A DNA stretch of 64,000 bases, from contig NC_083525.1 in assembly GCF_032362555.1 (NCBI RefSeq), positions 5,937,501 through 6,001,500 of the forward strand. The letters run 5' to 3'. The stretch comes from Amyelois transitella. Taxonomy: Eukaryota; Arthropoda; Insecta; Lepidoptera; Pyralidae. Positions 10,903 through 21,416 of the stretch are shown one piece after another. Position 1 is the first letter of the stretch; each line of letters begins with the position of its first letter. The translations under genes were made by a program, and so were the position numbers. The notes under the pieces were generated by a model, which was not told where the DNA came from, did no database searches, and was given only the letters and a program-made list of their open reading frames with translations.

Positions 10903-13550
10903 CTAATAATTTGATACGTAGAACCATTGGTATGACTTCTCACCGGTCGAATCAAATTCATATTCCAAGCATTTTCTATTGAGCCACCTGAAAAAAATTA
11001 CAAAGTTTAAATACTTTGCTTTATTCTTGAGGTTTTTAAGAAGCCTTCCCCTAAATGGTGATATATATTTTATCATTGTTTAACTCCGAAACTACTGAAC
11101 AGTACAAACAATTTTTTTCAATTTTTACATGTCCTTGTCACACACATCACATATGTAAGATACATATGTATTTCCTACATCAAAATCAAGAGTGTCTATT
11201 TGTAAAACTCCAGCGAAATCCATTCAGTGCTTAAATTTATAAAATACTGAAGAACAAGTGATTTTTTTACTCTTGAACTAGCTTTTCTTGTTTTTTTTTT
11301 CTCAAAACTATAAATAGTACTAACCCGCCTCTCCGCTTGCAGCCCTTGATCGGATATTCTTGTCTGTAGCACTGTTGGCCCAAAGCGTTGAAGTAAATGG
11401 TGCCAATTTGGTTTGATGTTTTTGTGCCAGCATTGTGAAGACACTGGCGGAACTCTTCGTCGCAATCGCAGCTTAATCTGTTGTTTTAAAAAATCATTAC
11501 AATATCGAAACAGTCGTTCCTCAAGCGTCAACAAAACGTCCATTAAAGGTAACAAAAACACTAATAATAGTTACAATAAATATAATCTATAACAAACCCA
11601 TTAAAAGCTAGTATAGGAAATCGATCTTCAATCTGATCGTCGGAACGATTCACGTGATCCTCAAATCAGGAATGCACTTGTACACAGAACTGGATGCTTA
11701 TATTTTGGGATTTCGGGTTGGGTTGAAGATGAATTGGTGTGTTGTACCATTCAAAGTATTTTATGGAAATACATTCCTTACCCAATCCAGGATCATTGTC
11801 ATAGAGACGCGTCCCGGGCTTTTTGGGAGAAATGAGGATGAAACCTTGATAAACGTCAGGAGGATGATATGTTTTCTCAAAAGAGTGGCGTGTGAAGAAT
11901 ATCTTACCTAGAATAGAAAGCTTCATTCGTGAGGTTATGTCTTGTTTCGCCAGCCGCTATGACGTCGGGACAGTTGTCGTGGGCGCGGCAGCACTTGTCG
12001 GTCTCCACTGCTGGACCTAGGTCGTCGAAGTTGTCTGCTATATTGCCCGAACCGCACCATTTTGTATCTATAACATCAGTTACTTATTTAAGTTTTCATG
12101 ACGAATGTCAGTGTCAGTCAAATCCTACCTCGGGCATATATCAATTACTCTTTTCTGGGTAATGTATATTGGTTTGAGTGCTAACTAATCGATGCTCTTA
12201 AGTTGAGGGAAAACATCGTGAGAAAACCTGCACATTCAGGCCACTGAATGAGTATCTATGATCCTGTATGAGTTAGGTTTCCATGCAAATGTTGCGGAGG
12301 TCAGATTAAAGTCGCTTCGTGTAAAAACCTGACACACCCAATCCAGGATTCGTGGTCAATGGCGTACCCCGGGCGTCTACTCCAGAGTGGTGATAATGTA
12401 ACTAGGATTATAATTTATGGCGGCCTCTGGGGCGCAGCGGTAATACGCTTGTCTGTGACACTGGAGGTACCGGGTTCGAATCCCGGCCAGGGCATGATGA
12501 GAAACGAACTTTCTCTGATTGGTCTGGGGCTTGGATGTTTATCTAAGTATTTATTATAAAATATAGCATCGTTGAGTTGGTATCTCATAACACAAGTTTC
12601 GAACTTACTTCGAGGCTAACTTAATCTGTGTAATTTGTCCCGTATACATTTATTTATTATTTTTTTATTTATTTAATTAGAAGTTTTTATGAGTGATAAT
12701 GGAGTTGTTGAAATGATTTTTTTTTAAATTTTTATTTATATTTTATGCTACTATAAATAATTTATTTCTTTCTTTCTAAGTATAATGTACCTTACAGAAT
12801 ATGTTTCTACTATTATTGTAAGAAACAAATGCTTATAAAAATATATATATCATAATGTAATACTCGTAATAAGTACTTTGTCTACAACAATTGTCTATGT
12901 CATTGGTTATTATGTGAAATTGTAATCGTAACGAGCCATCATAATTTTTTTTTATAAATAACAGGTAATTTGCAGTAAAACGTAATCACAACAAGGGATT
13001 TGAAGCCGGTAATTGGTTGCAAATTTTGCAACTTATTTATTTATGTACAACCAGATAAAAAAGAAATTTAGCTAAAGAAAAACTTTTTCATTGGCACTAC
13101 TTATTTCATAAGAAATTTCTTCCAGTGGATATAATCAAATCACGTCTTTATCTCTTACGGGGTGGCAGAGTCAACAGTCTTGGAAATACTGTAAAGCCAC
13201 ATTCAGCTGTATGGCTAATTGGTAGATATTGAGATTCCAAGTTGTAAGCCCATCGCCTTTAAGAGTCCCAAGTTTATTAGTCTTACCCTTGATTGAATTT
13301 TACAATCTGCGTGGAAAGACAGTATAGGTATAAACCTACATAAAATAAATAATAGTCAAAAAACCTGCTTACTTGGATATATCAAACTGAATTTCAGTTG
13401 TTTTAATTCCTCATCAGTAAGTTCCATTGTGTCATCATAGTCAGCCGATCTTGATAGCTGGACATAGTTAACATCAGTGAACACCCAACTGTTACCAACG
13501 TCTATCAAATTGAGCAGAACAACTGCTAAAATTGCTGTAAAACCCTTCAT
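10903..13550 (-). CDS. Secreted phospholipase A2, group III (bee-venom type)
   Basis: A Ca2+-dependent secreted enzyme that hydrolyses the sn-2 ester of phospholipids. Exons on the minus strand: 13550-13373, 12067-11908, 11477-11325 and 10987-10903; all phases fit and give 191 aa. Residues 1-21 form a signal peptide (MKGFTAILAVVLLNLIDVGN). The calcium loop KWCGSGN is at 62-68. The active-site block CCRAHDNC has His89 and Asp90. It is followed by the family cysteine pattern SCDCDEEFRQCL, GQQCYRQEYP and the C-terminal RKCLEYEFD..YQWFYVSNY. Lepidopteran group III enzymes are found in digestive, immune and salivary settings; which applies here cannot be told. Introns 1 and 2 carry SINE copies. 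Expected poly(A) signal, TTTATT on the + strand, is at 10614-10619. Confidence 0.9.
12170..12410 (+). mobile_element. SINE, family D (3' half) in phospholipase intron 1
   Basis: Carries AACATCGTGAGAAAACCTGC, TGCGGAGGTCAGATTAAAGT and CCCAATCCAGGATTCGTGG, the same order as 35160-35560. A further fragment lies at 11770-11850. Confidence 0.6.
12419..12650 (+). mobile_element. tRNA-derived SINE, family B (full length) in phospholipase intron 1
   Basis: Head GGCGCAGCGGTAATACG with B box GGTTCGAATCCC, body GGCATGATGAGAAACGAAC, tail TTTCGAACTTACTTCGAGGC and a T/A-rich end. It directly follows a family D copy. Confidence 0.75.
13135..13300 (-). repeat. Dispersed repeat, family A (inverted) in phospholipase intron 1
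   Basis: Reverse complement of family A with CACGTCTTTATCTCTTACGG, CCACATTCAGCTG and AAGCCCATCGCC. Confidence 0.6.
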
Positions 13551-15814
13551 TTCAACTGTTACTTTTAAAAAAACCTAATAATCAGATGAATTTTCAGGAC
13601 TAAATAAAGTGTAAGTAACATTTTTCTTTATATATTCGTTAAGTGTTTGTTTAACATAAGCTGGGGTTTGAATGAGCGCGATTTACGAATACTATGGAGG
13701 TAAAAATAACATTATAAATAAACCGTGGAACATATGGCTTGGAAACTTAATCAGGGTCATAGGTATATAAATTCTCATAGGAAACAGTGTTTTATTTCAT
13801 AGAATTAAAATTACAGAAATGTTCTTAGATTAAAAAGTAATACGCATAGGTATGTAGGTATTAACCCAATGAAAGATTAGGTAGGTACGTATAGTGTTTG
13901 TGCCTGAAGATAAATAAATTTAAAAAATAACAACAGAACTGTACATAAAGGCTTAGGGTAGACAACGAATAAAAAAATAACAATAAATTTATGCATTTTA
14001 TCAAAATTATTTAATGACTAGTAACTAGGTATAACTTAAAATGAAATAACTAAACTCAAATTTATTGTTCAATTTAGATGTGCCATCAATAAGTGTTTAA
14101 TAAATAGTCGCTGTCATACAAACCCTAGCTTTATAATGGCCAAAAGTAATTGAAGGACTGTCCTTATATCTCCGCTCGAGATATCGCAATTAATCGTTTT
14201 GTAAAAGGTGAAGTTTTATTTTTTCCGGATTCTCTATACTGATAACAAATATTTGGTAATACGTTCTACCGCGGATGTATCATGGTCGTGTATTTGTTTT
14301 TCAGAGATTTGGTGTGAGCGAGCACACAGGAACTTAAACAAAACAACATACCATTATATCCTGTATGCTAAGTCTTACGTTAGAGTGATACATTATAATT
14401 TTAATGATACTATAGGTACAGCAATCACAAGGACATCACCTCACTTCGTTTTTCTTTCGTCTAGTCATGTAATTTTCTCAGATTAACTCTTAGACGAATA
14501 TTGATCTAATAAGCTAGGTCCACAGACATATCTGAGGCAAAAGCCAATGGTCAAAATACTCGAAATTATAATGATCGAACCGAAATTGCTTACCCATGGC
14601 CATGAATATTCTTAATAGCGATGGGCTTCAAAAGTTTGTAAGCTGTTCCCTTGGTTGGTTTTGAGTAATTTGCTAAGTACCTTCTCCACACACGGCGTTC
14701 ATTCTTTTTCTTTCCTGGTCCCCCCTCCTCGTGGAGACATTAAAGAATATTTTGGTTTTCCAAAGTCTACTATACATCTCATGTCAAAACTACAGAACAC
14801 AGAAGAAACCGATATCTATAATTTTATGCATTTACAAAGTTTGTAATCCAAACTATATGCATACAAAAAAATTGGTATTGGTATATTGCATGCGGAAAAG
14901 GACACAAGGTATTTTTCACGTGGGCGGAGCCGCGGGCGAATGCTAGTAGATTATAACCTTAAATAGATAAGCACCGGTTACAAAACATAGTTCAATTAGT
15001 ATATCATTTGAACGTAAATTCTAATTTACCATACTAAGTACCATTATCGTGTCTCCATGCCCCAGGGAGTAAGTAACGATAAGCGCCTTTATCTTTATTT
15101 GCTTTCTTCAAGTCCACGCTAATAATATAAACGGGAAAGTCTGTCTGCCTGTAACACTTCTATGGCCAAACCGTTTGACGGATTGTGGTAGAATTGAATA
15201 TTGATTTGTGGTTTGCCTATTCCTTCTATATATCATTAGCACGAAGAGAAATATAAATGTGGATAAAGCGACAGAAGTAGGTATAGGTACCTAAGCTAAG
15301 ATCATGGCATGTGGCAAGATGTGGTCTCGGCCTACGGAATAAGCGTTATTTTTATGAACATTTGATTGATGCTGAATAATTCCAAATTACAAGGAAGAGA
15401 AGCAACGGGCACTCACTAAGTATGATTTTCTTTGCTACTAAACCAGTATAGAAGTAACAAATTAGTTTCAAATAACAAATTTATTTGCAGCGAAGATAAA
15501 AAGGAGATCAATGAACTAATTAACGCCTAGGTACAAGTTAATCGTTAACAAATTATTTATTCCAAGACCAAAATTAACACCCGCATTATGGAAATACAGT
15601 TTTAACTCCATATCAAATCTTAATCGCTAAATAAAATAAATAAAAAAATTGACGATGGAGGATACAGGGAAATAATCGTATTCAGGAAATCATTCTTTAG
15701 TTAAATGTTATTTTAATAATTTTGTAGTAGGTATTGGTTCTTAGCCGTGAAAGTGATTAATTTATTGAAATACATAACTAGGTAGATAATCATAAATAAA
15801 ATACATAAATAACT

Positions 15815-15975
15815 TGGGTTTCTTCTTTTAGGCGATGGGCTAGCAACCTGTCACTATTTGAATCTTAATTCTATCATTAAGCCAAATAGCTGAACGTGGC
15901 CATTCAGTCTTTTCAAGGCTGTTGGCTCTGTCTACCCCGCAAGGGATATAGACGTGACCATATGTATGTATGTCT
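15815..15975 (+). repeat. Dispersed repeat, family A (truncated)
   Basis: Starts at TTCTTCTTTTAGGCGATGGG and ends CCCGCAAGGGATATAGACGT plus TATG repeats. Lies between phospholipase and chimaerin, followed by a family B fragment at 15996-16060. Confidence 0.65.
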
Positions 15976-16215
15976 TGTTATACTATATATAGTTATATAT
16001 CCAAGACCCAGGCCAAATCAGAAAACGTTCGTTCCTCATCATGCCCTGAAAAATTACAAAGGTCTCATCACGTATATAATATAACTTATAATAAATTAAG
16101 TCCATACTCTAACCACGAAACTCATAACATAAATCATTAGTCAATTAAGAAGAATCGAGAAATAGATTTTTTCACAACACTAGAGAATCTATCAAATAAA
16201 TCTATCTAAGGAAAA

Positions 16216-16249
16216 TTGGCAGTGACATGTCATGTCATGTCACTGCCAA
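16216..16249. promoter_or_regulatory. Palindrome upstream of chimaerin
   Basis: The 14-bp arms TTGGCAGTGACATG and CATGTCACTGCCAA match perfectly around a 6-bp centre, 173 bp upstream of the chimaerin start codon. The centre extends a GACATG/CATGTC series. A related TGACATGACATGACAC lies about 80 bp upstream of the OGG1 start. Function as a factor-binding site is inferred. Confidence 0.45.
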
Positions 16250-16421
16250 ATTGTGTTTATTTTATGTCAGTTTATGTTTACGTTTACGTTACATTGTGTA
16301 CCTACCAACGTTGAGTATTTCCATTAATAATTTCCGCATTGATTTTCTCATTATTACTGTACCTTGACATACTAAATCGAGATAAAATATAACCTACGAA
16401 GCAGTACATTAAACATTTTAA

Positions 16422-19400
16422 ATGGAAAACTTGAAAAACATTTGGAAACCTGAGCGTAAGTATCGGCATAAAGTTGTACGATTTTTATTTAAAGGGAGTT
16501 TTATTATTAATTGAATTCCAAATGTTTATTTCCCAGTCTATCGTATCCAGATGGAAGCTCCATTACCGAAACGCTTGATGTGTGAAAATTGCCCTGATAG
16601 ACCTGAATTTTACGGCAAGGAATACCATGGACTGATAGGTCATAAAGAGGCTACACTTTTGTTAGAAGGAGAGCCCAATGGAGCTTTTCTGATAAGAAAA
16701 GGAAATCAATGCAATGACTTCTACACGTTGACTTGGAGGTAACTTCAATAATGAATCTGTATTTCCTATATCATGACTTCCTCTTGTTAAATAGTATCTC
16801 TAACTAATTTATATGTACAGTAAAATTGTGATTCATTTATCAGCACCCCATTGAAATTATTGTATAATTTTTTCAAAGAATCAATTGACAGGCAATATTG
16901 AATGACTACACTCTGAATGTCTTCACCAATTAAGATAACTAAGACAAATTTCTTCATGGATTGAAATAAACTTTTTCTTTAAAGATTTGATGACAAAATA
17001 CACCATTATAAACTATACTATGATGGGACCCACTACATAAAAGACAAGCGATATGAAACAGTGTATGATTTGGTGGCTGATGGACTCATCACTTGTCACA
17101 TGGAATTGAAGGCTCATCACATCCTGGAGATGATTAACTCCCGGACAAGTTACACGGACAGTCCATATGTCACATTGAATAGGAGGAAATTGAATACATT
17201 GTCTCAAATGAAACAGTGAGTATATATGATATATTTTTAAATAACTATTTTTTATGTGCAATCAAGAGTTTACAAACAAACTGAGTTATGGCCCTACTAC
17301 TTGCTGCTTCCTGCTAAACTCAATATTTACAGTTCAAGAATAAATTCTGAGTATTAATATTTAAAAATGCAACTTAATGAATATATTGCACTTGTTAAAA
17401 CTTATTAGAAATATTATTTATTCCTAATAAGTTTTAAGAAGTATGTATATGAAAAATATTAAACATATATAATATATGGCAAATATTCTCCTTTCTCTAG
17501 AAGTCTTGTTATGATTTAGGACACATTTTTTGTATGGAGTGACTGTTACTCTTGTAAAACCTTGAGTCAATCAAGCAAAAAAGTTTATTATGTGATTAAC
17601 CATTTTGCTTGATTGAATACATACTTAACTTATCCATCATGGTTTTAGTAGGAAACCAGACAACTTATACTTGTTTTAGTATATAAAATAGATGCAATGG
17701 ATGGACTAAGGGGAAGGCTAATAAACATAGGATTCTTCTTATAGGCGATGGGCTAGCAACCTGTCAATATTTGAATTTAAATTTGGTCAATAAGTCATAC
17801 AGCTGAATGTGGCCTTTCTGTCTTTTTAACATTAAAAATTATCAAATGTATTCTGAATCATCTAAAACCTTACTCTCACTAAAGTAATTTTGTTATTTGC
17901 TTCAGAAACTCAAACCGCTCAAGCCCAATAGGTAAAAAGACTGAAACAAGAAATATAGAAGATATTGACATTCCAAAAAAGCCATCTTTTGATCTCACAC
18001 CAACATTAGAAGACAACCCTCTTCTCATTAAGTATTCAAAGAGCCACAGCTTCAAAGTTCACACGTTCAAGGGACTGAACTGGTGTGAGCTTTGTGCTAA
18101 CTTCCTATGGGGATTCACCGCTCAGGGAGTTAAATGTGAAGGTATATGTTTATAGTACCTATAAATCAAACTAATCAGGCAACAACATTTTCATAGTATA
18201 AAGAGCTGGGGTTGGATTTTTTTTGAGTTCTACTTGTATGTCAATTATACATATAAAAACTCATCATCCCCGTTGCATGAAGTCCACTGCTGAATAAAGA
18301 CCTTTACAATCCCTCACCATGGCTGTAAATGGTGTGCCTGTGTAATCTTTAACCTTTACTCACCCGAACGAATATAACTTACTAGCGACCCGCCTCGGCT
18401 TCGCACGGATGCAAAATTCGGAAAAAATTATACATAAAAACCTTCCTCTTGAATCACTCTACCTGTTACAAAACACCGCAACAAAATCAGACATTTAAGA
18501 CAGATTTAAGCATACAGACAAACAGACTAAAATAGCGACTTTGTTTTATACTATGTAGTGATTACAATACTTTAAAAACTTTGCAGACTGTGGTTTCATA
18601 GCCCATTCCAAGTGTTCCGAAAGGGTCCCGAACCATTGCGTGCCAGATCTGAAGAAGCTTCGAGGTGTGTTCGGTATAGACCTGACCACTCTACTCAATG
18701 CCCATGCTAGCACTCTTCCGTTTGTAGTAAGGAAATGTGTCAACGAGATAGAAGCTAGGGGTATGGATTCAGAAGGCATCTACAGGGTGTCTGGGTTTGC
18801 TGATGAGATTGAGGCGTTGAAAATGGCCTTTGACAAAGGTAAGAAGAAGCATTGCGATATGCTATAATAAATAGGGACAAACAGCCAAAAAAAGAATGGA
18901 ATTAGCATCATGAAAAGTAAAATCTTTTCATTCATAAGCTGCATTAAACGAATAAAGGTTAACAAATGGATGTCATTAGCATTTTTAGATCATATCTTGA
19001 GCCAAAACGTGGGTGCTAATCTGGGTTGGCCTTCAGTGGCCCAGTGTATAGGCGGCTTTAGAAAGCCCGATTCTCAAGCACCTATAAAAAGTTGACATTC
19101 GGAACTTCGGTGAGGATCGGAATTTAAACGAAGGATCGTTTCAGATGGCGAAGCAGCAGATCTCAGTGTATACAGCAACATTAATGTGGTAGCGGGGACG
19201 CTGAAACTCTACTTACGGTTGCTGCCTGTCCCGTTGGTTACGTACGAAGTGCATCCCAAACTTGTTCAGGCCATACGTAAGTATTCAATATCTTACCTCT
19301 CCTCTGCGAATATCGTAAAAGTCTAGTAAAATACTTTTATATAATAGTTCATTATGTTTTCAAGGAAATTAAAATGCCACTCAAATCTTCAAAGTTAACA

Positions 19401-20657
19401 GCTGTAAATGCAACCAGGAATGAACGAGGCATTGATTATGGCCATAAAATAACGACTTATACGATAAGTTTATGCCATTGAATTGTGTTACCATTTTTAA
19501 TGATATATAAAGAATTTAATAAGTCATTGAACTTGAATATCATGTTTGTCTTTTGACGAAAAGTACTTAAAGCTGATGAATTTCAAATCTTAATTAACAT
19601 GAGATTAATACCATTTTTTTCAATATTAATTCAGGTTGGCTGGAAGAGATCCCACTTAGGGATAAGCCCGCCTTTGTACTGTACTGTTTTAATTTGTAAT
19701 GTACTCCTTTAGTGAACAATAAAGCATTTACTTACTTACTTAATTGTTTCAGAAACGAAAACAGCGGCGTCACAAATAACTCTTTTGAGAGAATGTCTGG
19801 ATCAGCTCCCGCCGGCACACTTCAACTGTTTGCAGTATATGGTACAGCATTTGCATAGGTAAATACAAATGCTACCAGTTATTAAATATCCTTCTAGCTT
19901 GTCCTGGTTGTCCGCTCATAGAATTTGGAAAATATATAACACTATAAAAGTGGTGCCGTGTGGTTCCCGGCACCAATAAAAAAAAATAGGACCACTCCAT
20001 CTCGTTCCCATGGATGTCTTAAAAGGCGACTAAGGGATTTGGCTTATAAACTTGAGATTCTTCTTTTAGGCGATGGGCTAGCAACCTGTCACTATTTGAA
20101 TCTCAATTCCATCATAAAGCCAAACAGCTGAACGTGGCCTATCAGTCTTTTCAAGACTGTTGGCTCTGTCACCCCGCAAGGGATATAGACGTGATTATGT
20201 GTGATAAAAGTGGTGCGTATTGGTGAAACGGTGAAAGGGACGTCTCAATTAACAGCTTTACACTACGTAGAATATTGAGTGAAAATTAGCAAAACACATC
20301 ATTTCTATAATTTTTGTCAAGTTCAATATGGCATTTCTATGGTCTTATTATATTCCGATATCTATCTGTCTGTCATTAACTCAGGTATGTAAAAGAAAAA
20401 AGAAATTGTTCAGCATAGAAACCCAACTTTATTTTTATTATCAGGTGATAAGCTTATGTCTTTTTACCCAATAAACTATTTTGTCCAGGGTATCACAATA
20501 CGCGGAAGTGAACAAGATGAGCGCTCACAACCTTAGCACTGTATTCGCGCCGACCCTTGTGGCCACGCCGCCCGCCATCACGGACCTAGCCTTCGAAATC
20601 AGGGCCTTACAAGCTCTAATAGAGTACTGCCCGCAAATTTATTATGGGAACAAGTAA
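16422..20657 (+). CDS. RhoGAP5A: Chimaerin-type Rac GTPase-activating protein (SH2-C1-RhoGAP)
   Basis: Chimaerins bind diacylglycerol and switch off Rac, for example downstream of tyrosine-kinase and guidance receptors. Exons: 16422-16455, 16537-16738, 16985-17215, 17906-18141, 18587-18838, 19145-19276, 19753-19858, 20489-20657; phases fit, giving 453 aa, close to vertebrate alpha2-chimaerin. The SH2 domain starts near residue 36 (FYGKEYHGL) and has the phosphotyrosine-binding Arg in GAFLIRKG (R65). The C1 domain begins [17 protein letters not shown] and has the expected Cys/His spacing to PNHC. The RhoGAP domain starts near 262 and carries the catalytic arginine finger in SEGIYRVSG (R301). 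It ends with [14 protein letters not shown] and a C-terminal YYGNK. The short first exon [11 protein letters not shown] places the start. Confidence 0.93.
17725..17840 (+). repeat. Dispersed repeat, family A fragment in chimaerin intron 3
   Basis: Contains TTCTTATAGGCGATGGGCTA, GCAACCTGTCAATATTTGAA and CAGCTGAATGTGGCC; the 3' end is missing. Confidence 0.6.
19630..19742 (+). repeat. LINE 3' end, family F, in chimaerin intron 6
   Basis: Reads GGCTGGAAGAGATCCCACTT, AGCCCGCCTTTGTACTGTAC and AACAATAAAGC, then a TTAC repeat tail. It matches 39195-39310. Confidence 0.55.
19946..20205 (+). repeat. Dispersed repeat, family A (full length) in chimaerin intron 7
   Basis: Complete copy from GCCGTGTGGTTCCCGGCACC to CCCGCAAGGGATATAGACGT. 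Best-preserved member in the window together with 29714-29975. Confidence 0.7.
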
Positions 20658-21416
20658 CTTTCCAATATGTATTTGAGAATATCAAATCAAAAACTTAAGG
20701 TCACAGTTCCATTAAATTAACTATTTAGCAAGTACTCATAGCAAGTGAATATAGTTACTGGCCACATAGTATTTAAGAGTTTTAGTGGAGGTCAAAATAA
20801 GTCTGATTTATTTTAATACATACTCGTAATTTTGTTTATAGGTGCTAAAACGAGGCTTTGCCTGCAAACAAAAGCATTATTGTTTTGCCAGGTATTTTGA
20901 CATTTTATGCATTTATGTTTTTTTTTACAAGGAATCTACCAAGTTTGGTATTTTATATACATATTATTTACATATTTGTCACCTTAAAAAGAATGTTAAC
21001 GTAGGTACCAACTGAAGTTAAATAAAATTACCTATTTTAGATTACATGTTAAATATTAATTATAGCCCACTCCATCAGAATGTATTATGTTTAGTATTAA
21101 TGTATCATTTTAATCTTGTGCAATAAATTGGCTAAGAATAAGAAGAGTGCATTTTCTTAAAATATTTTTTACGCTGTTATTTATATCAAATTGTGATAAA
21201 ATAATGAGAAATTCGATCTTTATAAAAGATTACTTTAGAACCATTCCAGGTTGTGTTTTGATAAGTATAGTAATTGTAATATTATATGATGCAGCAATTT
21301 TTTACTTTTGTATTGATAAGATGTAATAAGTATATGACAATTATAATTGAAAATAAAAAGAAAGTACGAAATGCATGTAACACATTTTTTATTCTTAATC
21401 CTAATTATCACAGATA
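20658..21416. other. Chimaerin 3' UTR and convergent OGG1 3' end
   Basis: AT-rich, non-coding. An AATAAA at 21352-21357 can serve chimaerin on the + strand. A TTTATT at 21388-21393 (AATAAA on the minus strand) can serve OGG1. The two signals are about 30 bp apart, so the transcripts should meet or overlap slightly. Confidence 0.55.

Larger units (their letters stand above)
13551..16421. other. Intergenic region between phospholipase A2 and chimaerin
   Basis: Both neighbours are transcribed away from this stretch, so it should hold two promoters. It contains fragments of several dispersed repeats (15240-15350, 15815-15975, 15996-16060), one LINE-like tail ending near 14945, and a palindrome at 16216-16249. 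No gene was recognised. Confidence 0.6.

Noticed and set aside
12440-12500. tRNA gene suggested by a perfect B box
   Set aside because: No cloverleaf is completed; the sequence continues into the conserved SINE body and tail shared with 3424-3665.
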